NCBI RefSeq assembly: GCF_013294065.1
Contig: NZ_JABSNM010000004.1
Coordinates: 243,955 to 307,954 of the forward strand
Direction: 5' to 3'
Length of the DNA: 64,000 nucleotides
Source of the DNA: Sphaerotilus uruguayifluvii
GTDB taxonomy: Bacteria > Pseudomonadota > Gammaproteobacteria > Burkholderiales > Burkholderiaceae_C
The position numbers and the translations under genes were made by a program. Under the pieces are notes generated by a model that saw nothing but the letters and a program-made list of their open reading frames with translations, made no database searches and was not told the DNA's origin. Of this stretch, positions 11,809-27,121 are shown in pieces. Numbering within the stretch: position 1 is the stretch's first letter; the number at the start of each line of letters is the position of its first letter.

Positions 11809-12489
11809 TCACGCCGCGCGGCGCTTCAGACCGATGCCGACCAGGAAGGTCTCGGCCGACTTGTCGCGCGAGGCCTTGGGCTTGCAGGGCTTGACGACGC
11901 GGAAATGTTCGCGGAACAGGTCGACCAGCTGGCTGTAGCCGCTGCCGTGGAAGACCTTGCACACCAGCGCGCCCTCGGGCTTGAGGTGCGACTGCGCGAA
12001 GTCGATCGCCAGCTCGATCAGGAGCTCGACCCGCGCCGAGTCGGTGACCCCGACCCCCGAGAGGTTCGGCGCCATGTCGGAGACGACCACGTCGACGGGC
12101 CGGCCCGCCAGCACGTCCACCAGCTGCTGCAGCACCGCGTCCTCGCGGAAGTCGCCCTGGATGAAGTGCACGCCCTCGATCGGCTCGAAGTCGAGCAGGT
12201 CCAGCGCGATGATGGTGCCGTCGAGCGCACCGACGGCCGCACCGCCCACCCCTGCCTCCTTCGGCGCGAAGCGCCGGCGCAGATACTGGCTCCAGGCCCC
12301 GGGCGCGGCGCCCAGGTCGACGACGACCTGGCCCGGACGGATCAGGTGGAAGGTCTCGTCGATCTCCTTGAGCTTGTAGGCCGCACGGGAGCGGTAGCCC
12401 TCCTTCTGCGCCTGACGCACATAGGGGTCGTTGACGTGCGCGTTCAGCCACGCCTTGTTGATCTTCTTGCTCTTGCTGTCGATCTTCAT
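11809..12489 (-). CDS. rlmE: 23S rRNA (uridine-2'-O-)-methyltransferase RlmE (FtsJ/RrmJ)
   Basis: This 226-residue SAM-dependent enzyme methylates U2552 in the 23S rRNA A-loop. ATG 12489 starts [24 protein letters not shown], the usual basic start. SAM binding is shown by [16 protein letters not shown] near 55-70, and the FtsJ lysine/aspartate framework by [23 protein letters not shown] and [13 protein letters not shown]. There is an extra glycine/alanine-rich insert ([13 protein letters not shown]) after the SAM motif. It runs toward ftsH, 217 bp away, and is divergent from yhbY with only 21 bp between starts, so the two must have overlapping promoter regions. Confidence 0.95.
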   Translation of the reverse strand: MKIDSKSKKINKAWLNAHVNDPYVRQAQKEGYRSRAAYKLKEIDETFHLIRPGQVVVDLGAAPGAWSQYLRRRFAPKEAGVGGAAVGALDGTIIALDLLDFEPIEGVHFIQGDFREDAVLQQLVDVLAGRPVDVVVSDMAPNLSGVGVTDSARVELLIELAIDFAQSHLKPEGALVCKVFHGSGYSQLVDLFREHFRVVKPCKPKASRDKSAETFLVGIGLKRRAA

Positions 12490-12510
12490 GCTAGGAACGA
12501 TAATAGCGGG

Positions 12511-12999
12511 ATGGCTGCCATCCAACTGACCCCGGCCCAGCGCAAGGAACATCGCGCTGCGGCCCATCACCTCGATCCCGTCGTCATGATCGGATCCGAG
12601 GGCCTGACCCCTGCCGTCCTCAAGGAGACCGATGCCGCGCTGAAGGCGCACGGACTGATCAAGGTGCGTGTCTTCAGCGACGAACGTGCCACCCGGGAGG
12701 CCCTGCTGGTGCAGCTGGCCGACCAGCTCGACGCCGCGCCGATCCAGCACATCGGCAAGCTGCTGGTGCTGTGGCGCCCGCTGCCCGAGAAGGAGCGCGC
12801 GGCCGACCGCGGCACCGGCGAGGAACGACGTGCGGCCGCCCCGCGCGTCGTCAAGCTGCTGACCTTCTCGAAGAGCGGCTCGCACCGTGCCCAGGTCAAG
12901 AAGGTGACGGTCCTGGGCAACCAGCGCCTGACGACCGGCGGCCTGGTCAAGCGCGCCAAGAAGCGCCCGATCAGCACCAAGAAGCGCCAGCAGGACTGA
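12511..12999 (+). CDS. yhbY: YhbY/CRS1 (CRM-domain) RNA-binding protein with long basic tail
   Basis: The first ~95 of 162 residues form the CRM domain ([34 protein letters not shown]) with its GxxG-type loop GSEG. YhbY associates with pre-50S ribosomal subunits. The bacterial protein is usually about 97 residues. Here about 65 more follow, rich in Lys, Arg and Ser/Thr ([35 protein letters not shown]), which probably contact RNA. It is divergent from rlmE, another ribosome-assembly gene, and ends at a strong hairpin. Confidence 0.9.
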   Translation: MAAIQLTPAQRKEHRAAAHHLDPVVMIGSEGLTPAVLKETDAALKAHGLIKVRVFSDERATREALLVQLADQLDAAPIQHIGKLLVLWRPLPEKERAADRGTGEERRAAAPRVVKLLTFSKSGSHRAQVKKVTVLGNQRLTTGGLVKRAKKRPISTKKRQQD

Positions 13000-13018
13000 C
13001 CTGCCGGCACGCGATCGC

Positions 13019-13060
13019 GGGCCGTCCCGGCATCCGGCCGGGGCGGCCCGTCTCTTTTCT
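13019..13060 (+). terminator. Rho-independent terminator after yhbY
   Basis: A 12-bp stem (GGGCCGTCCCGG with CCGGGGCGGCCC, one G-U pair) and a 7-base loop are followed by GTCTCTTTTCT. It lies between the convergent yhbY and the DUF4149 gene. Confidence 0.7.
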
Positions 13061-13073
13061 ACCGCGGGCCGGA

Positions 13074-13520
13074 TCAGGCCTGCGTCTCGCCGCCGGCCCG
13101 CCAGACCAGCACCAGCAGCAGCACGCCCTTGACCATGAACAGCGTGCTCGAGGCGCCATGCAGCGCGCCGAAGCTGAAGCTGCCCTGGCCGAGCCGCGCG
13201 GCCTCCATCATCGGCTGCAGTGCGAAGAAGCCCAGCACGGTGCAGAACAGCGCGCCCAGCACCAGCAGCAGGTTCATCGACATCACCGAGCCTCGGCCCG
13301 CGGCCATGCGCAGCGAGGCCAGGCGGCGCTCGACCAGGAACAGCGCCACCGCCAGCCCCAGGCCCGCATGGGCCTCGATGCGGAAGAGCTGACCGGCGAT
13401 GCGGCCCGCCTCGGTGCGCTCGAGCAGAGCGAACAGCGTCGGCGCGACCGCCGCGCCGAGCGTGGCGACCAGGCCGAGCCACAGCGCGGCCAGCAGCGTA
13501 CGGATGCGATACAGCAACAT
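13074..13520 (-). CDS. DUF4149 family integral membrane protein
   Basis: This 148-residue protein is of unknown function. Four hydrophobic segments are visible: about 5-30 ([21 protein letters not shown]), 45-65, 75-100 ([21 protein letters not shown]) and 122-140 ([15 protein letters not shown]). The pattern and length fit the DUF4149 family found in Betaproteobacteria, often beside yhbY and greA as here. ATG 13520 has AGGAG 8 bases upstream. It follows greA by 26 bp on the same strand, so the two are likely co-transcribed. Confidence 0.8.
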   Translation of the reverse strand: MLLYRIRTLLAALWLGLVATLGAAVAPTLFALLERTEAGRIAGQLFRIEAHAGLGLAVALFLVERRLASLRMAAGRGSVMSMNLLLVLGALFCTVLGFFALQPMMEAARLGQGSFSFGALHGASSTLFMVKGVLLLVLVWRAGGETQA

Positions 13521-13546
13521 CGGCTCTCCTTGCCCGGCCCTGCCGC

Positions 13547-14023
13547 TCAGCAGTAGCGGACTTCGATGATCTCGTAGTTCTTCAGGCCGCCGGGCGCGTT
13601 GACGGTGGCGACGTCGCCGGCTTCCTTGCCGATCAGCGCACGCGCGATCGGCGAGCCCACCGAGATGCGGCCGAACTTGATGTCGGCCTCGTCCTCGCCG
13701 ACGATCTGGTAGGTCACCGCCTCGCCGGTCTCCTCTTCCTCGAGGTCGACGGTGGCACCGAAGACCACCTTGCCGCCGGCGTTGAGCGCCGCCGGATCGA
13801 TGACCTGGCCCACCGAAAGCTTGGCCTCGACCTCGAGGATGCGACCCTCGATGAAGCCCTGCTTGTCCTTGGCGGCGTCGTACTCGGCGTTCTCGGACAG
13901 GTCGCCCTGGGCGCGGGCCTCGGCGATCGCCTGGATGACCGCCGGACGTTCGACGGTCTTGAGGCGGTGCAGCTCTTCCTTCAGCAGCTCGGCGCCGCGC
14001 TTGGTCAGCGGAATCGTGGCCAT
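13547..14023 (-). CDS. greA: Transcription elongation factor GreA
   Basis: GreA (158 residues) enters the RNA polymerase secondary channel and stimulates cleavage of backtracked RNA. The N-terminal coiled coil (about 1-75) has the [14 protein letters not shown] tip with the acidic pair needed for cleavage. The C-terminal FKBP-like domain contains [29 protein letters not shown]. Length is typical. It lies downstream of carB in the same direction; the hairpin between them could act as a partial terminator. Confidence 0.97.
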   Translation of the reverse strand: MATIPLTKRGAELLKEELHRLKTVERPAVIQAIAEARAQGDLSENAEYDAAKDKQGFIEGRILEVEAKLSVGQVIDPAALNAGGKVVFGATVDLEEEETGEAVTYQIVGEDEADIKFGRISVGSPIARALIGKEAGDVATVNAPGGLKNYEIIEVRYC

Positions 14024-14052
14024 GGGTGTTCTTCGATCGGTCGGGTATCAAC

Positions 14053-14098
14053 AAAAGCGAACCGCCGCCTGCTTCCTCGCGGAAGGCGCGGCGGCGGC
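14053..14098 (-). terminator. Probable terminator after carB
   Basis: On the minus strand CCGCCGCC pairs with GGCGGCGG (14062-14097), with an inner CTTCC/GGAAG stem, followed by TTCGCTTTTG. The U tract is interrupted, so read-through into greA is possible. Confidence 0.5.
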
Positions 14099-14140
14099 AC
14101 GGGGCTGCACGGGCGGCAGCCCGCGCAGTTTAGTTCAGTT

Positions 14141-17411
<3,271 letters not shown>

Positions 17412-17419
<8 letters not shown>

Positions 17420-18599
17420 TCTTCTTCTCCGCTTGCTTGTCGTTCATCAGCGCAGTGAAGCGGTCGAACAGGTAGGCGATGTCGTGCGGGCCGGGCGAGG
17501 CTTCCGGATGGCCCTGGAAGCAGAAGGCCGGCCGGTCGGTGCGGGCCAGGCCCTGCAGCGTGCCGTCGAACAGGCTCACATGCGTCGGGCGCAGGTTGGC
17601 CGGCAGCGTCTCGGCATCGACCGCGAAGCCGTGGTTCTGGCTGGTGATCGACACGCGGCCGTTGTCCAGGTCCTTGACCGGATGGTTGCCGCCGTGGTGG
17701 CCGAACTTCATCTTGAAGGTCTTCGCCCCCGAGGCCAGCGCCATGATCTGGTGACCCAGGCAGATGCCGAAGGTCGGAATGCCGGTCTCGATCAGCTCCT
17801 TGGCGGCCGTGATCGCGTAGTCGCAGGGCTCCGGGTCGCCGGGGCCGTTCGACAGGAAGATGCCGTCCGGGTTCAGGGCCAGCGCCTCGGCCGCCGGGGT
17901 CTTGGCCGGCACGACGGTGACCTTGCAGCCCCGCTCGGCCAGCATGCGCAGGATGTTGCGCTTGACGCCGAAGTCGTAGGCCACGACATGGAAGCGCGGC
18001 TCGGTCTGCGCGCCGAAGCCGGGGCCGCCGGCCTCGGTGCTCAGGCGCCACTCGGTCTCGGTCCACACCTCGGTGGCGGCGCGGGTCACGACCTGGGCCA
18101 GATCCTGGCCCGCCATGCTCGGCGCCGAGCGCGCCAGCGCGACCGCCTCGTCGATCATGGCCTGCGTCACGACGGTGTCAGCCGTGAACGACATGATGCA
18201 GCCGTTCTGCGCGCCCTTCGTGCGCAGCACGCGCGTCAGGCGACGGGTGTCGATGTCGGCGATGGCCACCGTGCCCTCGCGGACCAGGTACTCGGTCAGC
18301 GTCAGGGTCTGGCGGAAATTGGAAGCGCGGACAGGCAGATCCTTGATGATCAGACCGGCGGCATGGACTTTCGAGGCCTCGACATCCTGCTCGTTGACAC
18401 CATAGTTGCCGATGTGCGGATACGTGAGGGTCACGATCTGCCGGCAGTAGCTGGGGTCAGTGAGGATTTCCTGATAGCCGGTGATCGAGGTGTTGAACAC
18501 CACTTCACCGACCGTGTGACCGGCAGCGCCGATCGAGGTGCCATGAAAGACCGTGCCGTCTGCGAGGGCGAGAATGGCGGGAGGCAGGACGGGCAGCAC
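17412..18599 (-). CDS. carA: Carbamoyl-phosphate synthase small chain (glutaminase)
   Basis: CarA (395 residues) supplies ammonia from glutamine to CarB. GTG 18599 is preferred: CGGAG lies 5 bases upstream and the conserved [15 protein letters not shown] starts seven residues in; the open frame continues to 18803 without a better start. The N-terminal domain contains [20 protein letters not shown]. The class I amidotransferase domain carries the nucleophile in [14 protein letters not shown] and the His-Glu pair in [12 protein letters not shown]. The ribosome-binding site lies inside a long hairpin (18605-18638), suggesting translational control. Confidence 0.96.
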
Positions 18600-18604
18600 G
18601 GGAA

Positions 18605-18638
18605 CTCCGATGTGGGCAAGCCCAGCGCGGCATCGGAG
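18605..18638 (-). promoter_or_regulatory. Hairpin sequestering the carA ribosome-binding site
   Basis: Perfect 8-bp arms CTCCGATG (18605-18612) and CATCGGAG (18631-18638) enclose an 18-base loop. The loop holds a smaller TGGGC/GCCCA stem. In the mRNA the 3' arm contains the CGGAG Shine-Dalgarno element, 5 bases before the GTG start of carA. Confidence 0.45.
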
Positions 18639-18740
18639 CTCGGCGGTCAACCAGATCGTCCACGAGACCGGCACATGCCGGATCCGGGGGGTTGACGCCG
18701 CGATGGCGCTGGGCTGCGTTGTTGGCGGACAAACCTGAGG

Positions 18741-18770
18741 ATTATAGCCGGGTCGGGGTTTACCCGGCCA
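18741..18770 (-). promoter_or_regulatory. Candidate carAB promoter
   Basis: On the minus strand a perfect -10 TATAAT (18746-18741) is preceded, after 18 bp, by a weak -35 TGGCCG (18770-18765). It implies a leader of about 130 bases before carA. Confidence 0.55.
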
Positions 18771-18847
18771 GCCCCCGCACTGCTCGGAAACCAGAAGACG
18801 CACGCGACGGCGAGCACCCTGCCGGGACTGTCCCGGACTGGATCAGT

Positions 18848-20269
18848 TCAGTACTCGTCGCCGTAGCTGCCCGGCGCCAGGTTCTCGAACTTGGTCAGCG
18901 GCTTCATGAACGCCAGCTTGACCGTGCCGACCGGGCCGTTGCGCTGCTTGCCGATGATGATCTCGGCCACGCCCGGCTCCTTCGACTCCTTGTTGTAGTA
19001 CTCGTCGCGGTAGATGAACATGATGACGTCGGCATCCTGCTCGATGGCGCCCGACTCGCGCAGGTCGGACATCATCGGCCGCTTGTCGGTGCGGGTCTCG
19101 ACCGAACGGTTGAGCTGCGACAGCGCGATCACCGGGCAGTGCAGCTCCTTGGCCAGCGCCTTCAGACCGCGCGAGATCTCGGAGATCTCGGTCGCACGGT
19201 TCTCGCCGCTGCTCGAGGCCGAGCCGCTCATCAGCTGCAGATAGTCGATGACGATCAGTCCGAGCTGCCCGAACTGACGAGCCTGGCGCCGCGCGCGCGC
19301 GCGCACCTCGCCCGGCGTGAGCGCCGGCGTCTCATCGATGAACAGGCTCACGCCGTGCAGCAGGTCGAGCACCTCCGACAGCCGCCCCCACTCGTCGTCG
19401 GTCAGCGCGCCGGTGCGCAGATGCTGCTGGTCGATGCGCCCGAGCGAGCCCACCATCCGCAGCGCCAGCTGCGACGCGCCCATTTCCATCGAGAACACGA
19501 CGACCGGCTTGCGCTCCTTCACCGCCACGTGTTCGGCGATGTTGAGCGCAAAGGCGGTCTTGCCCATCGACGGCCGCGCCGCCAGGATGATCAGGTCGCC
19601 GCCCTGCAGGCCGGCCGTCATCCGGTCGAGATCGATGAAGCCGCTGGCCACGCCGGTCACGTCGCCGGCGCCGCTGTCGGCCAGCTCCTGCACCCGGTCG
19701 ATCAGCTGCACGACCAGGTTGTCGAGCGACTGGAAGCCCTGCTTGTTGCGCGAGCCCTCCTCGCCGATCTTGAAGATCTTGGCCTCGGCCTCGTCGAGAA
19801 TGGCCGAGACGGCCGCACCCTGCGGATTGAGCGCGCGCGTGGCGATCTCGTCGCTGGTCTCGACCAGGCGGCGCAGGATGGCGCGCTCGCGCACGATCTC
19901 GGCATAGCGACGCAGATTGGAGGCGCCCGGCACGCTGTTGGCCAGCGCGTTCAGGTAGGCCAGCCCGCCGACCTCGTCGGCCTTGCCCAGGCTCTGCAGC
20001 TGCTCGAAGACGGTGATCACGTCGGCCGGCCGGCTCGCGCTGATCAGCGTCATGATCGCGGTGTAGATCAGCCGGTGCTCGTAGCGATAGAAGTCCGCCT
20101 CGGTCAGCACGTCGCCGGCACGGTCGGACGCGCTGTTGTCGAGCAGCAGCCCGCCGAGCACGCTCTGCTCGGCCTCGATCGAGTGCGGCGGCACGCGCAG
20201 GCGCGCGATCTCGTCATCGCCACCGCGGGGACCGGCGGCCGGGGAATATCCGGGGAACTGGGAAGACAT
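18848..20269 (-). CDS. dnaB: Replicative DNA helicase DnaB
   Basis: This 473-residue hexameric 5'-3' helicase drives the replication fork. The N-terminal DnaB domain (VPPHSIEAEQSVLGGLLLDN, about 20-125) binds primase. The RecA-like C-terminal domain shows Walker A RPSMGKTAFALNIA near 215, DYLQLM (Walker B region) near 345, and the conserved LSQLNRSVETRTDKRPMMSDLRESGAIEQDADVI near 395. ATG 20269 starts MSSQFPGY; an ATG 36 bases upstream would only add a proline-rich leader. No intein is present and the length is normal. It is followed by the tRNA terminator on the upstream side. Confidence 0.97.
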   Translation of the reverse strand: MSSQFPGYSPAAGPRGGDDEIARLRVPPHSIEAEQSVLGGLLLDNSASDRAGDVLTEADFYRYEHRLIYTAIMTLISASRPADVITVFEQLQSLGKADEVGGLAYLNALANSVPGASNLRRYAEIVRERAILRRLVETSDEIATRALNPQGAAVSAILDEAEAKIFKIGEEGSRNKQGFQSLDNLVVQLIDRVQELADSGAGDVTGVASGFIDLDRMTAGLQGGDLIILAARPSMGKTAFALNIAEHVAVKERKPVVVFSMEMGASQLALRMVGSLGRIDQQHLRTGALTDDEWGRLSEVLDLLHGVSLFIDETPALTPGEVRARARRQARQFGQLGLIVIDYLQLMSGSASSSGENRATEISEISRGLKALAKELHCPVIALSQLNRSVETRTDKRPMMSDLRESGAIEQDADVIMFIYRDEYYNKESKEPGVAEIIIGKQRNGPVGTVKLAFMKPLTKFENLAPGSYGDEY

Positions 20270-20344
20270 GGCGCAATGATAGGCAGCACCGCCCGGCCCT
20301 GGCACAAGCAGGCGGCAGCTCGGGCCTCAGGGAATGTCAGGACG

Positions 20345-20377
20345 AAAAAAAAGAGTCGTCCGGTGGACGACTCTTTT
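20345..20377 (-). terminator. Rho-independent terminator of the tRNA cluster
   Basis: On the minus strand AAAAGAGTCGTCC, a 3-base loop and GGACGACTC are followed by eight T. It lies 6 bp after the last tRNA-Gly. Confidence 0.9.
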
Positions 20378-20382
20378 CTTGT

Positions 20383-20458
20383 TGGAGCGGGAAACGAGGC
20401 TCGAACTCGCGACCTCAACCTTGGCAAGGTTGCGCTCTACCAACTGAGCTATTCCCGC
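20383..20458 (-). tRNA. tRNA-Gly (GCC), copy 3 in transcript order
   Basis: The 76-base cloverleaf has acceptor GCGGGAA/TTCCCGC and D-loop AGCTCAGTTGGTAGAGC. The anticodon loop is TTGCCAA (anticodon GCC), the T arm is GTTCGAGCC, and CCA is encoded. It is identical to the copies at 20621-20696 and 20794-20869. Confidence 0.95.
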
Positions 20459-20483
20459 GTAACTGGCAATGACTTGTCGAAAC

Positions 20484-20572
20484 TGGTGCCCGGGACGGGA
20501 ATCGAACCCGTACGCCCCTTTCGAGGCGGCGGATTTTAAGTCCGCAGTGTCTACCAATTTCACCACCCGGGC
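20484..20572 (-). tRNA. tRNA-Leu (UAA)
   Basis: This 89-base class II tRNA has acceptor GCCCGGG/CCCGGGC, anticodon loop CTTAAAA (anticodon TAA), a long variable arm (GCCTCGAAAGGGGC), T loop GGTTCGATTCC and an encoded CCA. Confidence 0.95.
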
Positions 20573-20620
20573 CCGAAGCGAGAACCTTGATTCTTCATCT
20601 TCTGACACCAGACGAAATTC

Positions 20621-20696
20621 TGGAGCGGGAAACGAGGCTCGAACTCGCGACCTCAACCTTGGCAAGGTTGCGCTCTACCAACTGAGCTATTCCCGC
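20621..20696 (-). tRNA. tRNA-Gly (GCC), copy 2
   Basis: The same 76-base sequence as the other two copies, anticodon GCC in loop TTGCCAA, with encoded CCA. It lies between tRNA-Cys and tRNA-Leu in the same transcript. Confidence 0.95.
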
Positions 20697-20704
20697 ATCG
20701 ACTC

Positions 20705-20778
20705 TGGAGGCGCGGGGCGGAGTCGAACCGCCCTGGACGGATTTGCAATCCGCTGCATAACCGCTTTGCTACCGCGCC
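20705..20778 (-). tRNA. tRNA-Cys (GCA)
   Basis: The 74-base cloverleaf has acceptor GGCGCGG/CCGCGCC, anticodon loop TTGCAAA (anticodon GCA), T arm GGTTCGACTCC and encoded CCA with a U discriminator base, as expected for tRNA-Cys. Confidence 0.95.
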
Positions 20779-20793
20779 ACCGACATCAGGATC

Positions 20794-20869
20794 TGGAGCG
20801 GGAAACGAGGCTCGAACTCGCGACCTCAACCTTGGCAAGGTTGCGCTCTACCAACTGAGCTATTCCCGC
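20794..20869 (-). tRNA. tRNA-Gly (GCC), copy 1
   Basis: First tRNA of the cluster, 76 bases, anticodon GCC, encoded CCA. A sigma-70 promoter lies about 65 bp upstream at 20936-20965. Confidence 0.95.
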
Positions 20870-20935
20870 TTTGCTTCCGACACTTGCTGCGCTGATTTGG
20901 TTGTCTGCGCTGCGTCGAGAACGTAAGTATAGAAC

Positions 20936-20965
20936 ACTATTTTCTCGACGCGCAAGCGTTTTGGC
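20936..20965 (-). promoter_or_regulatory. Sigma-70 promoter of the tRNA cluster
   Basis: On the minus strand TTGCGC (20965-20960), an 18-bp spacer and TATACT (20941-20936) form a plausible promoter in the only AT-rich stretch between lon and the first tRNA. Confidence 0.6.
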
Positions 20966-20974
20966 CGTTTTTTT

Positions 20975-23395
<2,421 letters not shown>

Positions 23396-23484
23396 CAGAA
23401 CCTCTCTTTCTGCAGTCCCATCTGGGACCGCGGCGCCGGTTTGCAAGGGCGTTCAGGCCGCCTGCGCACCGGCGGGGGGACCAC

Positions 23485-24765
<1,281 letters not shown>

Positions 24766-24813
24766 GGGATGCGGCCTCGAGTCGAAGAAAAGGAAATGCC
24801 TGCCGCGAAGGTA

Positions 24814-25422
24814 TCAGGCGCGCTTGCTGATGACCTGGTCGATCAGGCCGTAGGTCTGCGCCTCGGCGGCGGACATGTAGTAGTCGCGCTCGGTGTCGTT
24901 CTGGATCTTCTCGAGCGGCTGGCCGGTGCGCTCGGCGAGGATGCGGTTGAGCTGCTCGCGCGTCTTCAGGATCTCGCGGGCATGGATCTCGATGTCGGTG
25001 GCCTGACCCTGCGCGCCGCCGAGCGGCTGGTGGATCATGATCTTCGAGTTCGGCAGCGCGAAGCGCTTGCCCGGCGCGCCCGCCGACAGCAGGAAGGCGC
25101 CCATGCTGGCGGCCATGCCCATGCACAGCGTCGAGACCTGCGGCTTGATGAACTGCATCGTGTCGAAGATCGACATGCCGGCCGAGACGCTGCCGCCGGG
25201 CGAGTTGATGTAGAGCGAGATGTCCTTGTCGGGGTTCTCGCTCTCGAGGAACAGCAGCTGGGCGACGACGAGGTTGGCGGTCTGGTCGTTGACCGGGCCG
25301 ACCAGGAAGATCACCCGCTCGCGCAGCAGGCGCGAGTAGATGTCATAGGAGCGCTCGCCGCGTCCGGACTGTTCGATGACGATGGGCACCATGCCCAGAT
25401 TCTGCGTGTCGATTGCGCTCAT
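24814..25422 (-). CDS. clpP: ATP-dependent Clp protease proteolytic subunit ClpP
   Basis: ClpP (202 residues) is the serine protease barrel partnering ClpX. The catalytic triad is S106 in [10 protein letters not shown]131 in MIHQPLGG and D180 in [10 protein letters not shown]. The N-terminal propeptide-like segment precedes [19 protein letters not shown]. It follows tig after 199 bp that hold three hairpins (25526-25609) and a CATAAT -10-like element near 25506, so it may have its own promoter besides read-through from tig. Confidence 0.98.
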   Translation of the reverse strand: MSAIDTQNLGMVPIVIEQSGRGERSYDIYSRLLRERVIFLVGPVNDQTANLVVAQLLFLESENPDKDISLYINSPGGSVSAGMSIFDTMQFIKPQVSTLCMGMAASMGAFLLSAGAPGKRFALPNSKIMIHQPLGGAQGQATDIEIHAREILKTREQLNRILAERTGQPLEKIQNDTERDYYMSAAEAQTYGLIDQVISKRA

Positions 25423-25525
25423 TGCGGACCCTTGATGAATTCACCTTGTCTCGCACGATGCATCGCCAGCCGGGAGGGGCCGCGACGATCGCGACGAACC
25501 CGATTATGGGGGTTTGCGTTATTCA

Positions 25526-25609
25526 ACACCCGGAACGGGTGTGCCGATCATGTGACAAGGGGCGCCTTAGGCGCCCCTTGTGATCGTTTCACCGACGAAA
25601 AACGTCGGC
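25526..25609. repeat. Three successive hairpins between tig and clpP
   Basis: ACACCCG/CGGGTGT with loop GAA lies at 25526-25542. A perfect 12-bp stem ACAAGGGGCGCC/GGCGCCCCTTGT with loop TTA lies at 25555-25581. CCGACG/CGTCGG around AAAAA lies at 25592-25609 approximately. The middle stem lies 41 bp after the tig stop but has no U tract, so it is a weak terminator, attenuator or mRNA-stability element. Confidence 0.5.
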
Positions 25610-25621
25610 TTCAGGCGCGTC

Positions 25622-26929
25622 TCAGGCGCCCATCAGCTCGTCGAAGGCCAGGGCCTTGTCGGTGACCTTGGCCTTGCCCAGCACGAAGTCGGTGACGTTG
25701 GCCTCGATGACCACCGCCTCGACCTCGGCCATGCGCTGCTGGTCGCCCATGTACCAGGCGATGACGTCCTGCGGACGCTCGTAGCTCTGCGCCATCTCCT
25801 CGATGTGGGCGCGCAGCTGCTCCGGCGTGGCCGACAGCGAGTTCGCGCGCACCAGCTCGGCCAGCGACAGGCCCAGGCGCACGCGGCGCTCGGCCTGCGC
25901 GGTGAACATCTCGGCCGGGATCGGGGCCTTGTCGGCGTCCTTGATGCCGCGCTGCTTCAGGTCGGCGCGGGCATTGGCCACCAGGCGCTCGACTTCCGCA
26001 TCGACCAGTGCCTTGGGCAGGTCGAAGGAGACGGCCTTCTCGATGGCGTCCATGACGGCCTGCTTGTTGCGGGCGGCGATGCGGAACTTGACCTCGCGCT
26101 CGAGGTTCTTGCGGATGTCGGCGCGCAGGCCCTCGACGCCGCCTTCGGAGATGCCCAGCGACTCGGCGAACGCGTCATCGACGACCGGCAGGTTCTGCTG
26201 CTCGATCTTCTTCAGCGTGACCAGGAAGTCGGCTTCCTTGCCCGCCACGTCCGAGCCGTGGTAGTCGTCGGGGAACTTCAGCGGGAAGGTCTTGGACTCG
26301 CCCGCCTTCATGCCGCGCACGGCCTTCTCGAAGGCTTCCAGCATGCGGCCTTCGCCGAGCAGGAACTGGAAGTCCTCGGCCTTGCCGCCCTCGAAGCGCT
26401 CGCCGTCGATCGAGCCGTCGAAGTCGATGGTGACGCGGTCGCCGTCGGTGGCTTCCTCGCCGGCGGCGCGCTCGGTGAAGGTGCGGCGCTGCTTGCGCAG
26501 GATCTCGAGCGTGCGGTCGATCGCGGCGTCATCGACCTCGGCGCTGGCGCGCTCGATCTCGACTTCGGCCAGATCGCCGACGACGACGTCCGGATAGACC
26601 TCGAAGACCGCGTCGAACTGGACCTGGCCGTCGGTCGTGCCTTCCTTCTCGGAGATGCGCGGCGCGCCGGCCACGCGGACCTGGGCCTCGCCGGCGGCCT
26701 GCGCGAAGGCGGCGCCGACCTTGTCGTTCATCACCTCGTACTGGACCGAGTAGCCGTAGCGCTGCGCCACGACGTTCATCGGCACCTTGCCCGGGCGGAA
26801 GCCGTCGGCCTTGACCGTGCGGGCCAGTTTCTTCAGGCGGGTCTCGACCTCGTTCCTGATCTCCTCTGCCGACAGGGTCAGGGTGATGCGGCGCTCGAGC
26901 TTGTCGAGGGTCTCCACGGTAACAGCCAT
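25622..26929 (-). CDS. tig: Trigger factor, ribosome-associated chaperone
   Basis: Trigger factor (435 residues) binds the ribosome exit tunnel and folds nascent chains. The N-terminal domain has [39 protein letters not shown], containing the GFRPGK ribosome-binding signature near 42-47. The FKBP-type PPIase domain covers about 155-240 ([23 protein letters not shown]). The helical C-terminal domain follows. It is first in the tig-clpP-clpX-lon block, with tRNA-Leu 71 bp upstream. Confidence 0.97.
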   Translation of the reverse strand: MAVTVETLDKLERRITLTLSAEEIRNEVETRLKKLARTVKADGFRPGKVPMNVVAQRYGYSVQYEVMNDKVGAAFAQAAGEAQVRVAGAPRISEKEGTTDGQVQFDAVFEVYPDVVVGDLAEVEIERASAEVDDAAIDRTLEILRKQRRTFTERAAGEEATDGDRVTIDFDGSIDGERFEGGKAEDFQFLLGEGRMLEAFEKAVRGMKAGESKTFPLKFPDDYHGSDVAGKEADFLVTLKKIEQQNLPVVDDAFAESLGISEGGVEGLRADIRKNLEREVKFRIAARNKQAVMDAIEKAVSFDLPKALVDAEVERLVANARADLKQRGIKDADKAPIPAEMFTAQAERRVRLGLSLAELVRANSLSATPEQLRAHIEEMAQSYERPQDVIAWYMGDQQRMAEVEAVVIEANVTDFVLGKAKVTDKALAFDELMGA

Positions 26930-27000
26930 GTTCTGAAGCTCTACAGTTGCTTGAATTCAGGAGGGACGTCCGGCGCAGGAAACCGGAAGACGTCTGCATG

Positions 27001-27087
27001 TGGTGCGCGGGGCCGGACTCGAACCGGCACGCCCGTGAAGGCGTCAGGACCTAAACCTGGTGCGTCTACCAATTTCGCCACCCGCGC
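27001..27087 (-). tRNA. tRNA-Leu (UAG)
   Basis: This 87-base class II tRNA has acceptor GCGCGGG/CCCGCGC, anticodon loop GTTTAGG (anticodon TAG), long variable arm GCCTTCACGGGC, T loop GGTTCGAGTCC and encoded CCA. It lies between the RND pump stop and tig, all on the minus strand. Confidence 0.95.
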
Positions 27088-27121
27088 GGCCTGCACCGGA
27101 TTTCCCGGAAAGCGCGACATT

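Noticed and set aside
20383..20869. Regularly spaced identical repeats as a CRISPR array
   Set aside because: The three 76-base repeats are complete tRNA-Gly genes with cloverleaf structure and CCA, separated by other tRNAs.
23396..23484. Sigma-32-like promoter for lon (CCCTTGCAA and TCCCAGAT)
   Set aside because: The -10 half matches poorly and a GTCCCA/TGGGAC palindrome explains part of it.
25423..25560. Sigma-32 heat-shock promoter for clpP (TTGAA and CCCCAT on the minus strand near 25503-25523)
   Set aside because: Both elements match, but the spacer between TTGAA and CCCCAT is only about 10 bp, against the usual 13-17, so I do not call it.
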